Source of the DNA: Rhizobium sp. Root1203
GTDB taxonomy: Bacteria; Pseudomonadota; Alphaproteobacteria; Rhizobiales; Rhizobiaceae
Reading direction: 5' to 3'
Assembly: GCF_001424945.1 (NCBI RefSeq)
Contig: NZ_LMCW01000014.1
Coordinates: 42,660-106,659, forward strand
DNA length: 64,000 nucleotides
The notes below the pieces were generated by a model, which saw only the letters and a list, made by a program, of their open reading frames with translations, had not been told where the DNA came from and did no database searches. The position numbers and the translations under genes are program-made. Positions 25,730 through 35,175 of this stretch are shown in pieces. Each line of letters opens with the position of its first letter. Position 1 is the first letter of the stretch.

Positions 25730-27312
25730 GATCCAGTTTCAAGATGCTCGCCGTCGCTCTCCTGGCCGCGACATCGTTCTGCACCTTTGCCAAGGCCGAG
25801 ACCGTCCTCAGGCTCGATGAATCGCCGGTCGGCGAACTCGATCCGGCGAAGGCCTCCGACTATGCCGACTCCGTCCTGATGTTCAACGTCTACGATACGC
25901 TTGTTATCCCGAAGCCGGGACAGCCGGGCTACGATCCGCTGCTGGCAACCGGGTGGGAAACCACCGGCACGACCTATACCTTTAAGCTGCGCACGGACGT
26001 AAAATTCCAAAGCGGCAATCCGATGACGGCAGAGGACGTCGTCTTCTCCCTCGACAGAATGAAGGCACTCGGTGCGGGTCTCTCCTATCTCTTCGAAAAC
26101 GTCGAAAAGGCTGAAGCCGTCGGCCCCACCACGGTCAAGTTCACGTTGAAGGAGGCTTACGCGCCATTCGTTTCGTCGCTGACGCGCCTGCCGATCGTGG
26201 ACAAGAAGCTGGTGATGGCGAACCTCGGCGCTGGCGACGGCGAGATGAAGGATTGGGGGCAGGGGTATCTGTCGACCCATGGCGCCGGCAGCGGTGCCTA
26301 CAGCGTCGTCTCGCACAATCCGCAGGAAGAGACGGTCATGGCGAAAAGCGCCACCTACTTCCTGGGAGTGCCGGCGAAGGCGCCGGATACCGTCCGCTTC
26401 CGCTACGGCCTGGAAGCCGCAACTGTCCGCACCCTGATTGCGCAGGGCGAACACGACATTTCCTCGCAGTGGCTGCCCCCTGAAGTGCTGAAGTCGCTGG
26501 CAGCAGGCGGCGCCCAACTGCTGGCGGAGAAGGGCACGACGGAGTTCTACATCAAGATGAACACCACCAAGCCGCCTTTCGACGATGTCGAGTGCCGCCT
26601 GGCCGTCTCCTACGCCTTCGACTACGAAACCGGCGTCAAGATGGTCGCCATCAACGACAAGGTCTCGCAGGGCAGCCCGGCGACGGGCGCCATTCCGGTC
26701 GGAATGCTCGGCTCGCTCCCGGCCGACCAGCCGATCAAGCGTGACATGGATAAGGCCAAGGAACATCTGGCAAAGTGCAAGTACAAGCCCGAAGACATCA
26801 ACATCAATGTGTCATGGATCGGCGAAGTGCCGCTCGAGGAACGCTTTGCACTGCTGATGCAGGCAAACTTTACCGAACTCGGTCTGAAGACACAGGTGAA
26901 GAAGCTTCCGTGGGCGCTCTTCTCCGAACAGGTCTCGAAGCCGGAAAACACGCCTGAGATCAGCCAGGTCTTCGTCAATACGATGAGCGGCGACCCCGAT
27001 ACGCTGCTCTACAGCATGTATCATTCGAGCGCGGCAGGCACGTGGATGTCGCCCGAATATCTCAAGGACAGCGAAGTCGACGCGCTGCTTCAAAAGGGGC
27101 GCGAGGCGTCCAGCGACGAAGAGCGGGCGAAGATCTACACCGACCTGAACAAGCGGCTGATCGCGTTAGCGCCTTCGATCTTCGGTCAGGACCAGACGGC
27201 CGTCTTCGCCGCCAGCAACCGCGTTTCCGTGCCTGCGCTCTCCGATCCGTCCAAGGCTTACAACCTCGCCGGTTTCGGCTTCACGTTCCGGCTCATGGAA
27301 ATGAAAGAATAG
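25726..27312 (+). CDS. Periplasmic substrate-binding protein, Opp/Dpp family 5
   Basis: The product is 528 residues with a signal peptide (MRSSFKMLAVALLAATSFCTFAKA, cut near residue 24) and an SBP_bac_5 domain: LDESPVGELDPAKASDYADS near the N-terminus and YTFKLRTDVKFQSG near residue 85. It captures a peptide or peptide-like solute for the two permeases and two ATPases that follow. Downstream hydantoinase-family enzymes suggest a cyclic amide or small peptide ligand. A hairpin after the gene probably favours its higher expression relative to the membrane genes. Confidence 0.92.
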   Translation: MRSSFKMLAVALLAATSFCTFAKAETVLRLDESPVGELDPAKASDYADSVLMFNVYDTLVIPKPGQPGYDPLLATGWETTGTTYTFKLRTDVKFQSGNPMTAEDVVFSLDRMKALGAGLSYLFENVEKAEAVGPTTVKFTLKEAYAPFVSSLTRLPIVDKKLVMANLGAGDGEMKDWGQGYLSTHGAGSGAYSVVSHNPQEETVMAKSATYFLGVPAKAPDTVRFRYGLEAATVRTLIAQGEHDISSQWLPPEVLKSLAAGGAQLLAEKGTTEFYIKMNTTKPPFDDVECRLAVSYAFDYETGVKMVAINDKVSQGSPATGAIPVGMLGSLPADQPIKRDMDKAKEHLAKCKYKPEDININVSWIGEVPLEERFALLMQANFTELGLKTQVKKLPWALFSEQVSKPENTPEISQVFVNTMSGDPDTLLYSMYHSSAAGTWMSPEYLKDSEVDALLQKGREASSDEERAKIYTDLNKRLIALAPSIFGQDQTAVFAASNRVSVPALSDPSKAYNLAGFGFTFRLMEMKE

Positions 27313-27324
27313 TCCGGTTCCAAT

Positions 27325-27352
27325 AAGGGAGCGCCCATAGCGGCGCTCCCTT
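27325..27352 (+). terminator. Attenuating hairpin between binding protein and permease genes
   Basis: AAGGGAGCGCC and its exact complement flank a 6-base loop, followed by TCTTCT. In ABC operons such hairpins stabilise the binding-protein message and reduce transcription of the rest. Confidence 0.65.
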
Positions 27353-27378
27353 CTTCTGCACGAACGGAAAGTTTTGGT

Positions 27379-28404
27379 ATGCCACCTCTCGTCCGCCTCC
27401 TCGCGAAGCGGCTCGGTACCTCTTTTGTCGTTTTGATCGGGGTATCGCTGCTGATTTTCGCCATTGCCCGGGTCATTCCGGGTGATCCGGCCCGCATCGC
27501 GCTTGGGCCGAATGCTACGGCGGATGCCGTTGCCGCCTTGCGTGACCGGCTGCATCTGAATGAACCCTTCATTGCGCAGTATGGCTATTTTCTACGCGAT
27601 CTTTTTCGCGGCGATCTGGGTATCTCTCTTTATACCAACCGGCCGGTCATGGCCGATATCGCGCAGTTCCTTCCTGCAACGCTCGAACTCGTCATCATAT
27701 CAGGCATCATGATGGTCGGCATCGGTCTTCCGCTCGGGATCCTGTCGGCGCGCTATCGGGGAAGGGCGATCGATCACGCGATCCGCATTGTAACCCTGCT
27801 GGGTGTTTCGGCGCCGGGCTTCGTCTGGGCCGTCATCCTGATGCTTGTCTTCGCCTATTTTCTCCCGCTGTTCCCGATCGCGGGCCGTCTTTCCGATACG
27901 ATGACGGTCCCGACGACGACAGGATTCCTTCTGGTCGATACCCTTACCGCCGGCAACCTCAAGGCCTTCGGAAACGCGCTCTGGCACGTCATTCTTCCGG
28001 CCTTTGCGCTCGCGCTGTCGGGTATCGGTCAGGCTGCCCGGCTGGTGCGCTCGAACATGGTGGAGACCTACGAGAAGCCCTACATCGAAATGGCGCAGGC
28101 CTACGGCTTTCCCGAAAAGCGCATCGCCAGGCGTTACGCCTTCCGCCCCTCCCTTATTCCCTCGCTAACCATCATCGGTCTCGATTTCGCGGCCATGCTC
28201 GGAAATGCGTTTCTGGTGGAAGCGGTCTTCGCCTGGCCCGGCCTTTCGCGCTACGGCGTCGCCGTCATCCTGCGCAAGGACCTGAACGCGATCGTCGGCA
28301 CGGTGCTCATCATCTCGGCCATGTTCCTGATCGTCAATCTCGTCGTCGATCTTCTGGTCTCGCTCATCAACCCCCGCATCCGCCTGTCGCAGAGGGCCTC
28401 ATGA
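27379..28404 (+). CDS. ABC transporter permease, DppB/OppB type
   Basis: The product is 341 residues with an N-terminal membrane anchor (VVLIGVSLLIFAIARVIPGDPA) and about six membrane segments. The permease EAA-type loop is near residues 230-260 (YIEMAQAYGFPEKRIARRYA). It pairs with the next permease to form the channel. Its stop overlaps that gene's ATG. Confidence 0.9.
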   Translation: MPPLVRLLAKRLGTSFVVLIGVSLLIFAIARVIPGDPARIALGPNATADAVAALRDRLHLNEPFIAQYGYFLRDLFRGDLGISLYTNRPVMADIAQFLPATLELVIISGIMMVGIGLPLGILSARYRGRAIDHAIRIVTLLGVSAPGFVWAVILMLVFAYFLPLFPIAGRLSDTMTVPTTTGFLLVDTLTAGNLKAFGNALWHVILPAFALALSGIGQAARLVRSNMVETYEKPYIEMAQAYGFPEKRIARRYAFRPSLIPSLTIIGLDFAAMLGNAFLVEAVFAWPGLSRYGVAVILRKDLNAIVGTVLIISAMFLIVNLVVDLLVSLINPRIRLSQRAS

Positions 28405-29234
28405 AGAAAACCCTCATCATCCTGATGCGCAGCCCGCTCTCCCTCATCGGCCTTGTTCTCGTTGCGCTCGTTGTCTTCTCGGCGGTCTTTGCCGATTTCA
28501 TCGTGCCGTTCCCGGCCCACAAGGGTGCTGTCGTCGACTTCGTGAACTTCAACAAGCCGCCCGAATGGCCTTATATCTTCGGCACCGATCTGGTCGGCCG
28601 CGATCTCTTCACGCGCATCATCTACGCCTACCGCATCTCGCTGATCCTCGGTGCGGTGGTCCTGGCGATCGCCGTGCCGATCGGCGTGACTATCGGCCTG
28701 GCGGCAGGCTACATCGGCGGCTGGACGGAATATCTGTTGATGCGCCTCACCGATGTTTTCCTGTCCATTCCGCCGCTCGTGCTTGCGATGTCGATGATGG
28801 GCCTGCTGGAGCCGACGCTCACCAACGGCATGATCGCGGTCACAGCCATGTGGTGGCCCTGGTACACGCGTCTTGTCTACAATCTTGCGCGATCGGAAAA
28901 GGAAGAAGGCTACGTGCTTGCCGCCGAGGTGATCGGCGCCTCGAAGATGCATGTGATGTTCCGCGAAATCCTGCCGAACTGCCTGCCTTCCATCGTCACG
29001 AAGATGACGCTCGACTTCGGTTTCGTGATCCTGATCGCGTCGTCGCTGTCGTTCCTCGGCCTCGGCGTACAGCCGCCGACCCCTGATCTGGGTTCGATGG
29101 TCGCGGAAGGCGCAAAATATCTGCCGGACAGCTGGTGGCTGACGGTATTCCCGGGCCTCGCCATCCTCATTGCCGTCTTCGGCTTCAACCTGATTGGCGA
29201 TGCGCTCAGGGAAATCCTGGGAGTGGACCAATGA
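28401..29234 (+). CDS. ABC transporter permease, DppC/OppC type
   Basis: The product is 277 residues with six predicted membrane segments, the first being LIGLVLVALVVFSAVFADFIV. The segments GTDLVGRDLFTRIIYAYRIS and AAEVIGASKMHVMFREILPN are typical of DppC-family proteins. Its ATG overlaps the upstream stop, and its own stop overlaps the next ATG, so translation of the transporter genes is coupled. Confidence 0.9.
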   Translation: MKKTLIILMRSPLSLIGLVLVALVVFSAVFADFIVPFPAHKGAVVDFVNFNKPPEWPYIFGTDLVGRDLFTRIIYAYRISLILGAVVLAIAVPIGVTIGLAAGYIGGWTEYLLMRLTDVFLSIPPLVLAMSMMGLLEPTLTNGMIAVTAMWWPWYTRLVYNLARSEKEEGYVLAAEVIGASKMHVMFREILPNCLPSIVTKMTLDFGFVILIASSLSFLGLGVQPPTPDLGSMVAEGAKYLPDSWWLTVFPGLAILIAVFGFNLIGDALREILGVDQ

Positions 29235-30121
29235 CCGCGCCGACCCTCAAAATCGAAAACCTCAAGCTCGGTTTCAATACCTATGCCGGGATGATCGAGG
29301 TGCTGCACGGCATTTCGCTGCATATCCGCAAGGGAGAACGCGTGGCGCTTGTCGGCGAATCCGGGTCGGGCAAGTCGGTGACGGCGCGCATCGTTCTCGG
29401 AATGCTGCAGTCACTGAAGACTGCCAGGATTTCCGGCACCGTGGAATTCGAAGGCGCCGATCTGGAGCGCATGAAACTGCGTGATCGTCACCATCTGCGC
29501 GGAACGCAGATGTCGATGATCTTTCAGGACCCGACCTCCTCGCTCAATCCCGTCTATACGGTCGGCGCCCAGTTCAAGGAGGTTCTGGAGCGCGCTATGC
29601 CGGGCATCAGCTCGTCGGAGGCTCGGAAGAGGGCCTCGGACGCCCTGACGGATGTGGCGATCGGGGAGCCGGAGCGTGTGCTCGATTCCTATGCGTTCCA
29701 GCTTTCCGGCGGCATGAACCAGCGCGTGATGATCGCCATGGCGCTGGCCAACAACCCCTCGCTTCTGCTGGCGGACGAGCCCGGAACCGCGCTCGATGTC
29801 ACGGTCCAGGCCCAGACGCTGAAGCTGATGAGCGATCTGGTGGAAAAGCATCACACCTCGGTGCTGTTTATCTCGCACAATCTCGGCGTCGTGCGCGAAT
29901 TCGCCGACCGCGTCTACGTGATCTACAAGGGCAACATCGTGGAGCAGGGCGCCACGGCCACACTGTTCGACGGCCCCCGCCATCCCTATACGCAGGCTTT
30001 GCTTGCGGCGGTGCCCCGCATCACCGGCGGCGGCATCCCCGACATCGACGACAGCGCAAGTCGTTTCCTGGCGCCCCTGGTCGCCCACGAAGGCTTCAGC
30101 GAGAAGGAATTGCTGGTATGA
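29231..30121 (+). CDS. ABC transporter ATPase, DppD/OppD type
   Basis: The product is 296 residues with Walker A GESGSGKS near residue 42, signature [15 protein letters not shown] near 157, Walker [14 protein letters not shown] near 178 and switch His in ISHNLG. The C-terminal [12 protein letters not shown] segment marks the oligopeptide ATPase family. The start is the ATG overlapping the permease stop; a longer in-frame extension lies within the permease gene and is rejected. Confidence 0.9.
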   Translation: MTAPTLKIENLKLGFNTYAGMIEVLHGISLHIRKGERVALVGESGSGKSVTARIVLGMLQSLKTARISGTVEFEGADLERMKLRDRHHLRGTQMSMIFQDPTSSLNPVYTVGAQFKEVLERAMPGISSSEARKRASDALTDVAIGEPERVLDSYAFQLSGGMNQRVMIAMALANNPSLLLADEPGTALDVTVQAQTLKLMSDLVEKHHTSVLFISHNLGVVREFADRVYVIYKGNIVEQGATATLFDGPRHPYTQALLAAVPRITGGGIPDIDDSASRFLAPLVAHEGFSEKELLV

Positions 30122-30930
30122 GCGCGCTCCTTTCCGTTTCCGCAGTTTCCAAGGAGTTCAATGTCGGCAGCCGCAAGGTACAGGCGTTGAGCGATGTGTC
30201 CTTCGAGGTAGCCAAGGGTGAATGCCTGGCAATCGTCGGCGAGTCTGGCTCCGGCAAAAGCACGATCGCCAATATCATCCTCGGTATCTACGGTGCGACG
30301 CGCGGCACGCTTCTGTTCAACGGACATGAACTGCCGGCAAAGCGCACTCTAGAGAATCGGCGCGCGATCCAGCTGGTGCAGCAGAATCCGCTGTCCTCAC
30401 TCAATCTGCGCCGGTCGATCGGAGCATCGCTCCGGCTGGCACTCGATGTCCACGATATCGGTCCCCGTTCGGGTCGTGCCGCGCGAACGGGAGAGCTGCT
30501 GGAGGAGGTCGGCTTGCCTGCGGAGTACCGCACACGGTCGCCCGCCGCCCTTTCCGGCGGCCAGCGGCAGCGCGTGGCGATCGCACGGGCGCTGGCCTGC
30601 CAGTCCGAGCTTGTCGTCCTGGACGAACCTACGTCGGCTCTCGATGTGCTGGTGCAGGCCCGCGTCCTGAGGCTCCTCAAGGATTTGAAGGACAAGCGGG
30701 GCCTGACCTACGTCTTCATCACCCACGACCTCTCCGTCGTGCGCAACATCGCCGACCGCGTCGCAGTCTTCGAGAGGGGCAAGCTTCTCGAAATCTGCCA
30801 GACCGATGAGATCTTCACCAATCCCCAACACCCCTACACGCGCCGGCTTATCGGCGCAGTACCGGTCGTCAGCCGCGAGGAAGCGGCACTTCGCGACCGT
30901 CTTTTGGAGCGAGAGAATGGAAATGCCTGA
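30118..30930 (+). CDS. ABC transporter ATPase, DppF/OppF type
   Basis: The product is 270 residues with Walker [10 protein letters not shown], signature LSGGQRQRVAIARAL, Walker B LVVLDEPTSALDV and switch region FITHDLSVV. It pairs with the preceding ATPase. HPYTRRLIGAVP near the C-terminus again fits the peptide ATPase family. It overlaps both neighbours, within a run of coupled genes. Confidence 0.9.
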   Translation: MSALLSVSAVSKEFNVGSRKVQALSDVSFEVAKGECLAIVGESGSGKSTIANIILGIYGATRGTLLFNGHELPAKRTLENRRAIQLVQQNPLSSLNLRRSIGASLRLALDVHDIGPRSGRAARTGELLEEVGLPAEYRTRSPAALSGGQRQRVAIARALACQSELVVLDEPTSALDVLVQARVLRLLKDLKDKRGLTYVFITHDLSVVRNIADRVAVFERGKLLEICQTDEIFTNPQHPYTRRLIGAVPVVSREEAALRDRLLERENGNA

Positions 30931-31420
30931 CTACAACGGATTTGTTGCCGCACTTGCGGAAAACGATCAGCCGAAGGCCGCCTTCGCAGCGTTGGAGGCG
31001 CTGACTAAGGACGTCGTGGGCGTGAAGCTTTTCACCATCATGACCAGCGACACGACCGAAAAACTCTCGGAGCGCGTCTATTCCAATATGCCGGAGGCCT
31101 ACCCCGTGTCCGGCACCAAGCCCTACAACGACACCCATTGGTCGGAGATTGCGCTGAAGCAGCGACGGACCTTCGTCGCCAACACAATCGCCGAAATCGC
31201 CGAGGTGTTCGACGATCATCAACTGATCAAGTCGCTGGGCTGCGAGTCGGTCATCAACATACCGATCGTCATCGACGGCGAAGTCGTCGGCACGATCAAC
31301 TGCCTGCACGAGGCAGGCTTCTACACCGAAGACCGGGTGAAAGCGGCGGAAGCACTGAAACTGCCGGCTGCCGTCTGCATGCTTCTTCATGTCAACCTGA
31401 AAGACGGGAACCGCAAATGA
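30917..31420 (+). CDS. GAF-domain protein in the hydantoinase operon
   Basis: The product is 167 residues, essentially a single GAF domain: KLFTIMTSDTTEKLSERVYS near residue 35, ESVINIPIVIDGEVVGTINC near 110 and FYTEDRVKAAEALKLPAAV near 135. GAF domains bind small ligands. No kinase, cyclase or DNA-binding domain is attached. It begins inside the end of the ATPase gene, with GGAG 7 bases before the ATG, and ends overlapping hyuA. Possible roles are a substrate sensor, an activator or stabiliser of HyuAB, or a metabolite-binding accessory; none is shown by the sequence. Confidence 0.82.
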   Translation: MEMPDYNGFVAALAENDQPKAAFAALEALTKDVVGVKLFTIMTSDTTEKLSERVYSNMPEAYPVSGTKPYNDTHWSEIALKQRRTFVANTIAEIAEVFDDHQLIKSLGCESVINIPIVIDGEVVGTINCLHEAGFYTEDRVKAAEALKLPAAVCMLLHVNLKDGNRK

Positions 31421-33489
31421 ACGCCAAGACTATTCGCGTCGCAACCGACGTCGGAGGTACCTTCACCGATCTCGTCTGCTTTGAGACGGATAAGGTGACC
31501 GGCGAATCCCGCATTGTCACGGCCAAGTCGGACACGACGCCGCCAAACTTCGAGCAGGGCGTTCTCAACGTTCTCGACAAGGCGGGCGTGGACACCAAAA
31601 GCATCGATTTTCTCGCGCACGGCACGACCGTGGTCATCAACGCCCTGACCGAGCGCAAGGGCGTCAAGGTCGGACTGATCACTACCGAGGGTTTTCGCGA
31701 CTCGCTCGAGATCGCGCGCGGCAACAGGCCGGACTTCTTCAACCTTCACTACGAGAAGCCCGCGCCTCTCGTTCCGCGCTATCTGCGTCGCGAGCTTCCC
31801 GGGCGGTTCAGCTACCACGGCGAAGAGACAAAACCGCTCGACCTATCCGGCCTGCCTGAAATCCTCGACCTGTTCCGTGGCGACGGCGTCCAGGCGATTG
31901 CGGTTTGCTTCCTGCACTCCTATGCCAACCCGAGCCATGAGCAGGCGACGATTGCCGAGATCAAGCGGCTCTGGCCGGAGATCGCGACCGTCGCCTCGCA
32001 TCAGATCACCCGCGAGTGGCGCGAATACGAGCGCACCAACACGGCAGTCATGTCAGCCTATGTGCAGCCGACCGCCGAGCGCTATCTGTCGCGGCTGAAC
32101 GATGGCCTCCAGGCAAAGGGCTTCGACGGCAATCTCTTCATCATGCAGTCGAACTGCGGCGTCGACTCTCTTGAATCAGTGTCGAAAATACCGATCACGA
32201 TGGTCGAATCCGGACCTGCCTCCGGCTTCTGGGGCGCCGCCGAACTCGGAAAGCTGATCGGCGAACGAAATGTTCTGGCGCTCGACATCGGCGGCACGAC
32301 GGCGAAGTGCTCGCTCATCGAGGACGGCAAGGTCAAGATCATGACGGACTACTGGATCGAGCGGGACCGGACTTCGGCCGGCTACCCGATCATGGTACCG
32401 GTGGTCGACCTCGTTGAAATCGGCAATGGGGGTGGCTCGATCGCCTGGGTCGACGATTTCGGAAAGATGCATGTCGGTCCGAAATCGGCCGGTGCGATGC
32501 CAGGCCCCGCAGCCTACGGACGCGGCGGTACAAACGCGACGGCGACGGACGCCAACCTTTGGCTCGGCCGCATCAACCGCGACTACTTCTGCGGCGGTGC
32601 AGTGGAGGCCGACATGGCGGCAGCCGAAAAGGCGCTGTCGGAGGTCGGCTCGAAGCTCGGCGTTTCTGCCGATGACGTTGCGCGGGGTATCGTCCGCATT
32701 GCCAACAACAACATGGTCAATGCGCTGAAGCTGGTGTCCCTCAACCGCGGCTTCGATCCGCGCGACTTCACGCTCGTCGCTTTCGGTGGCGGCGGTGCAA
32801 TGCATGCCGTAGCGCTGGGCGTCGAACTCGGCGTCAAGAAAGTCGTCATTCCGGCAGGCGCATCGGTGTTCTCGGCCTGGGGCATGATGATGTCTGACCT
32901 TCGCCGCGATTATTTCGTCACCAAGCTTGCCGATCTCAAGGCCGGTGCAGCCAAAGCGATCGAAGGTCTGTTTGCCGAGACGGAGACACTGGCGCTGTCG
33001 CAGTTCCGCGAGGAAGGCGTCGACAGCTCGAAGGTCAAGTTCCTGCGATATGGCAAGTTCCGCTACCAGAACCAGGAGCATACCACCGAAGTTCTTATCG
33101 ACGGCGCAATCACCGACACCCGTCTCTCCGACATCGAGGCCGCGTTCCACGAAACCTACGAGCGCGAATACACCTATCGGCTCTATGCGCCAGTCGAACT
33201 GGTCGGCATCCATCTCGTCGCCTCCGCCGAGGTCGGCAAGCTGAAAATGCAGGAAAAGCCGCTCGGTGACGCGGCTGCATCCGTTGCCCGAAAGGGCGAA
33301 CGCAGCGTCGACTACGCACTAGAAGGCGTCCATCCGGCCGCGATCTACGACGGTGAGAAGCTCCAGCCCGGCATGCGTTTCAGCGGCCCTGCCGTCATCG
33401 AGGATCCCGGTACGACGATCGTCGTTCATCCCGGCAATCGCGTCGAGGTCGATGGCTTCGGCAACATTCATATTCATCTCAAGGCTTGA
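31417..33489 (+). CDS. hyuA: HyuA-family hydantoinase/oxoprolinase, ATP-binding subunit
   Basis: The product is 690 residues. It has the N-terminal Hydant_A_N domain (IRVATDVGGTFTDLVCFETD), then the actin-like ATPase core (VLALDIGGTTAKCSLIEDGK near residue 285, VEIGNGGGSIAWVDDFG near 330, LVAFGGGGAMHAVALG near 455) and a C-terminal domain. HyuA with HyuB hydrolyses cyclic amides such as 5-oxoproline, N-methylhydantoin or related lactams using ATP. The chosen ATG overlaps the GAF gene's stop; the longer upstream frame is rejected. The substrate is not determined. Confidence 0.92.
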   Translation: MNAKTIRVATDVGGTFTDLVCFETDKVTGESRIVTAKSDTTPPNFEQGVLNVLDKAGVDTKSIDFLAHGTTVVINALTERKGVKVGLITTEGFRDSLEIARGNRPDFFNLHYEKPAPLVPRYLRRELPGRFSYHGEETKPLDLSGLPEILDLFRGDGVQAIAVCFLHSYANPSHEQATIAEIKRLWPEIATVASHQITREWREYERTNTAVMSAYVQPTAERYLSRLNDGLQAKGFDGNLFIMQSNCGVDSLESVSKIPITMVESGPASGFWGAAELGKLIGERNVLALDIGGTTAKCSLIEDGKVKIMTDYWIERDRTSAGYPIMVPVVDLVEIGNGGGSIAWVDDFGKMHVGPKSAGAMPGPAAYGRGGTNATATDANLWLGRINRDYFCGGAVEADMAAAEKALSEVGSKLGVSADDVARGIVRIANNNMVNALKLVSLNRGFDPRDFTLVAFGGGGAMHAVALGVELGVKKVVIPAGASVFSAWGMMMSDLRRDYFVTKLADLKAGAAKAIEGLFAETETLALSQFREEGVDSSKVKFLRYGKFRYQNQEHTTEVLIDGAITDTRLSDIEAAFHETYEREYTYRLYAPVELVGIHLVASAEVGKLKMQEKPLGDAAASVARKGERSVDYALEGVHPAAIYDGEKLQPGMRFSGPAVIEDPGTTIVVHPGNRVEVDGFGNIHIHLKA

Positions 33490-33501
33490 GGAGGGCGGGA
33501 C

Positions 33502-35166
33502 ATGACTGACGTTTCCCACGACCCAATTACGCTCGAAATCATCCAGAATTCGCTGCAGGCAACGGCTGACGAGATGTTCGCGGCGATGCGCAAGACGGCG
33601 ATGAGCTCGATCATCTACGAAGTGCTCGACATGGGCACGGGCATTACCGACGCTACGGGGCAGCTCGCCTCCTCAGGCGCTGGTATCCCCGGCTTCATCG
33701 GCGTGCTCGACAAGTCGGTGAAGGTATTGCTCGACAAGTTCAGCAAGGCGGGTCAGATCGAACCCGGCGATGTCTTCATCACCAACGATCCGTACTACGG
33801 CGGCGTCACCCATCTGAACGACCTCGTCGTGGCGATGCCGGTTTTCGTCGATGGCCGGATCATCGCCTGGACGGCCAACATCGCCCACAACTCGGACGTC
33901 GGCGGCAAGTCGCCAGGTTCGCTGTCAGCAGATGCTACCGAGATTTTTCAGGAAGGGTTGCGTCTGCCGGCGATCAAGATGATCTCGAAAGGTGAGACGA
34001 TACCCGGAATTTTCGACATCATCACCGTCAATTCGCGGATGCCCGACTTCATCGAGGGCGATCTCTGGGCTGCGATTGCCTCGGTCCGCATCGGCGCCAA
34101 GCGCCTTGCGGAGCTTGCCGAAAAATACACGGTCGCAACCTTCGAGGCCGCCATGGCAAGTTTCATGGATTTCGGCGAGAAGGTGACGCTCGCCGAACTT
34201 GCCAAACTGCCGCATGGCACATTCGAGCTTACGGAAGAACAGGACGACGGCCGCTTCTTCAATGTCAAGGTGACGATCTCCGACAAGGAGTTCATCATCG
34301 ATCTGCGCGACAATCCCGATCAGGACGCCGGCCCGTCGAATGCCTGCTATGACGATACACTCGTCAGCATGCAGGTCATCTTCAAGGCACTGACCGATCC
34401 GACATCGCCGGCCAACGAAGGCTCGTTCCGGCCGTTGACGTTGCTGACGAAGGAAGGAACCTGCTTCCACGCAAAGGAACCGGCTGCCGTCGGCTTCTAC
34501 TACGAGATCGGCATTCGCGGCTACGACCTCGTCTGGCGCTGCCTCGCCCCGCATATGCCGGGTAAGCTGCCGGCAGGCCATTTCTCCTCGATTGCCGGCA
34601 CCTTTATCGGCGGCATCCATCCCGATACCGGCCGCCAGTACACGATCATCGAGCCGCAGATCGGTGGCTGGGGTGCATCGGCAAGGCGCGATGGCAACAG
34701 CGCGATTTTCTCCGGCGTGCACGGCGAGACCTACAATTGCCCGGCCGAGATTTCCGAGGCCCGCAATGGCCTCATCGTCGATCGCATGGAACTCAACACC
34801 GATGCGGGCGGCGAAGGCAAATGGACAGGCGGACGCGGTATTCGTCTCGACTATCGCATTCGGCGCGACGACAGCTTCCTGACGCTTGGCTACACCCGCT
34901 CGCGCATCCTGCCGTGGTCACTAGACGGCGCCAACGAAGGCTCCGCGAATTATGCACTCGTCATGCGCAAGGACGGATCGAGCGAGCGCTACGCCTTCGC
35001 TTCGGGCATTCGTGTGGATGCCGACGACGTGATCCGCGTCATCACCGGCGCGGGTGGCGGGGTCGGCGATCCAAAAGAACGCGACCCGAAACTTGTCGCT
35101 GAGGACATTCGCAATGGCTTCATCACCTCCGAGCGGGCTCGCGAGATCTACGGCTTTTCGCTCTAG
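33502..35166 (+). CDS. hyuB: HyuB-family hydantoinase/oxoprolinase, hydrolase subunit
   Basis: The product is 554 residues covering the Hydantoinase_B family along its length: HDPITLEIIQNSLQATADEM at the start, GDVFITNDPYYGGVTHLND near residue 90 and IAHNSDVGGKSPGS near 130. It is the partner subunit of HyuA, whose stop lies 12 bases upstream. The GGAGGGCGGG stretch provides the ribosome site. The two form a cytoplasmic ATP-dependent ring-opening enzyme; acetone carboxylase is a distant relative, but the third subunit gene is absent, so that reading is unlikely. Confidence 0.92.
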   Translation: MTDVSHDPITLEIIQNSLQATADEMFAAMRKTAMSSIIYEVLDMGTGITDATGQLASSGAGIPGFIGVLDKSVKVLLDKFSKAGQIEPGDVFITNDPYYGGVTHLNDLVVAMPVFVDGRIIAWTANIAHNSDVGGKSPGSLSADATEIFQEGLRLPAIKMISKGETIPGIFDIITVNSRMPDFIEGDLWAAIASVRIGAKRLAELAEKYTVATFEAAMASFMDFGEKVTLAELAKLPHGTFELTEEQDDGRFFNVKVTISDKEFIIDLRDNPDQDAGPSNACYDDTLVSMQVIFKALTDPTSPANEGSFRPLTLLTKEGTCFHAKEPAAVGFYYEIGIRGYDLVWRCLAPHMPGKLPAGHFSSIAGTFIGGIHPDTGRQYTIIEPQIGGWGASARRDGNSAIFSGVHGETYNCPAEISEARNGLIVDRMELNTDAGGEGKWTGGRGIRLDYRIRRDDSFLTLGYTRSRILPWSLDGANEGSANYALVMRKDGSSERYAFASGIRVDADDVIRVITGAGGGVGDPKERDPKLVAEDIRNGFITSERAREIYGFSL

Positions 35167-35175
35167 GAGAGAACG

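Noticed and set aside
33502..35166. HyuAB as acetone carboxylase
   Set aside because: The third, small acetone carboxylase subunit is absent, and the surrounding racemase and peptide importer favour cyclic amide hydrolysis.
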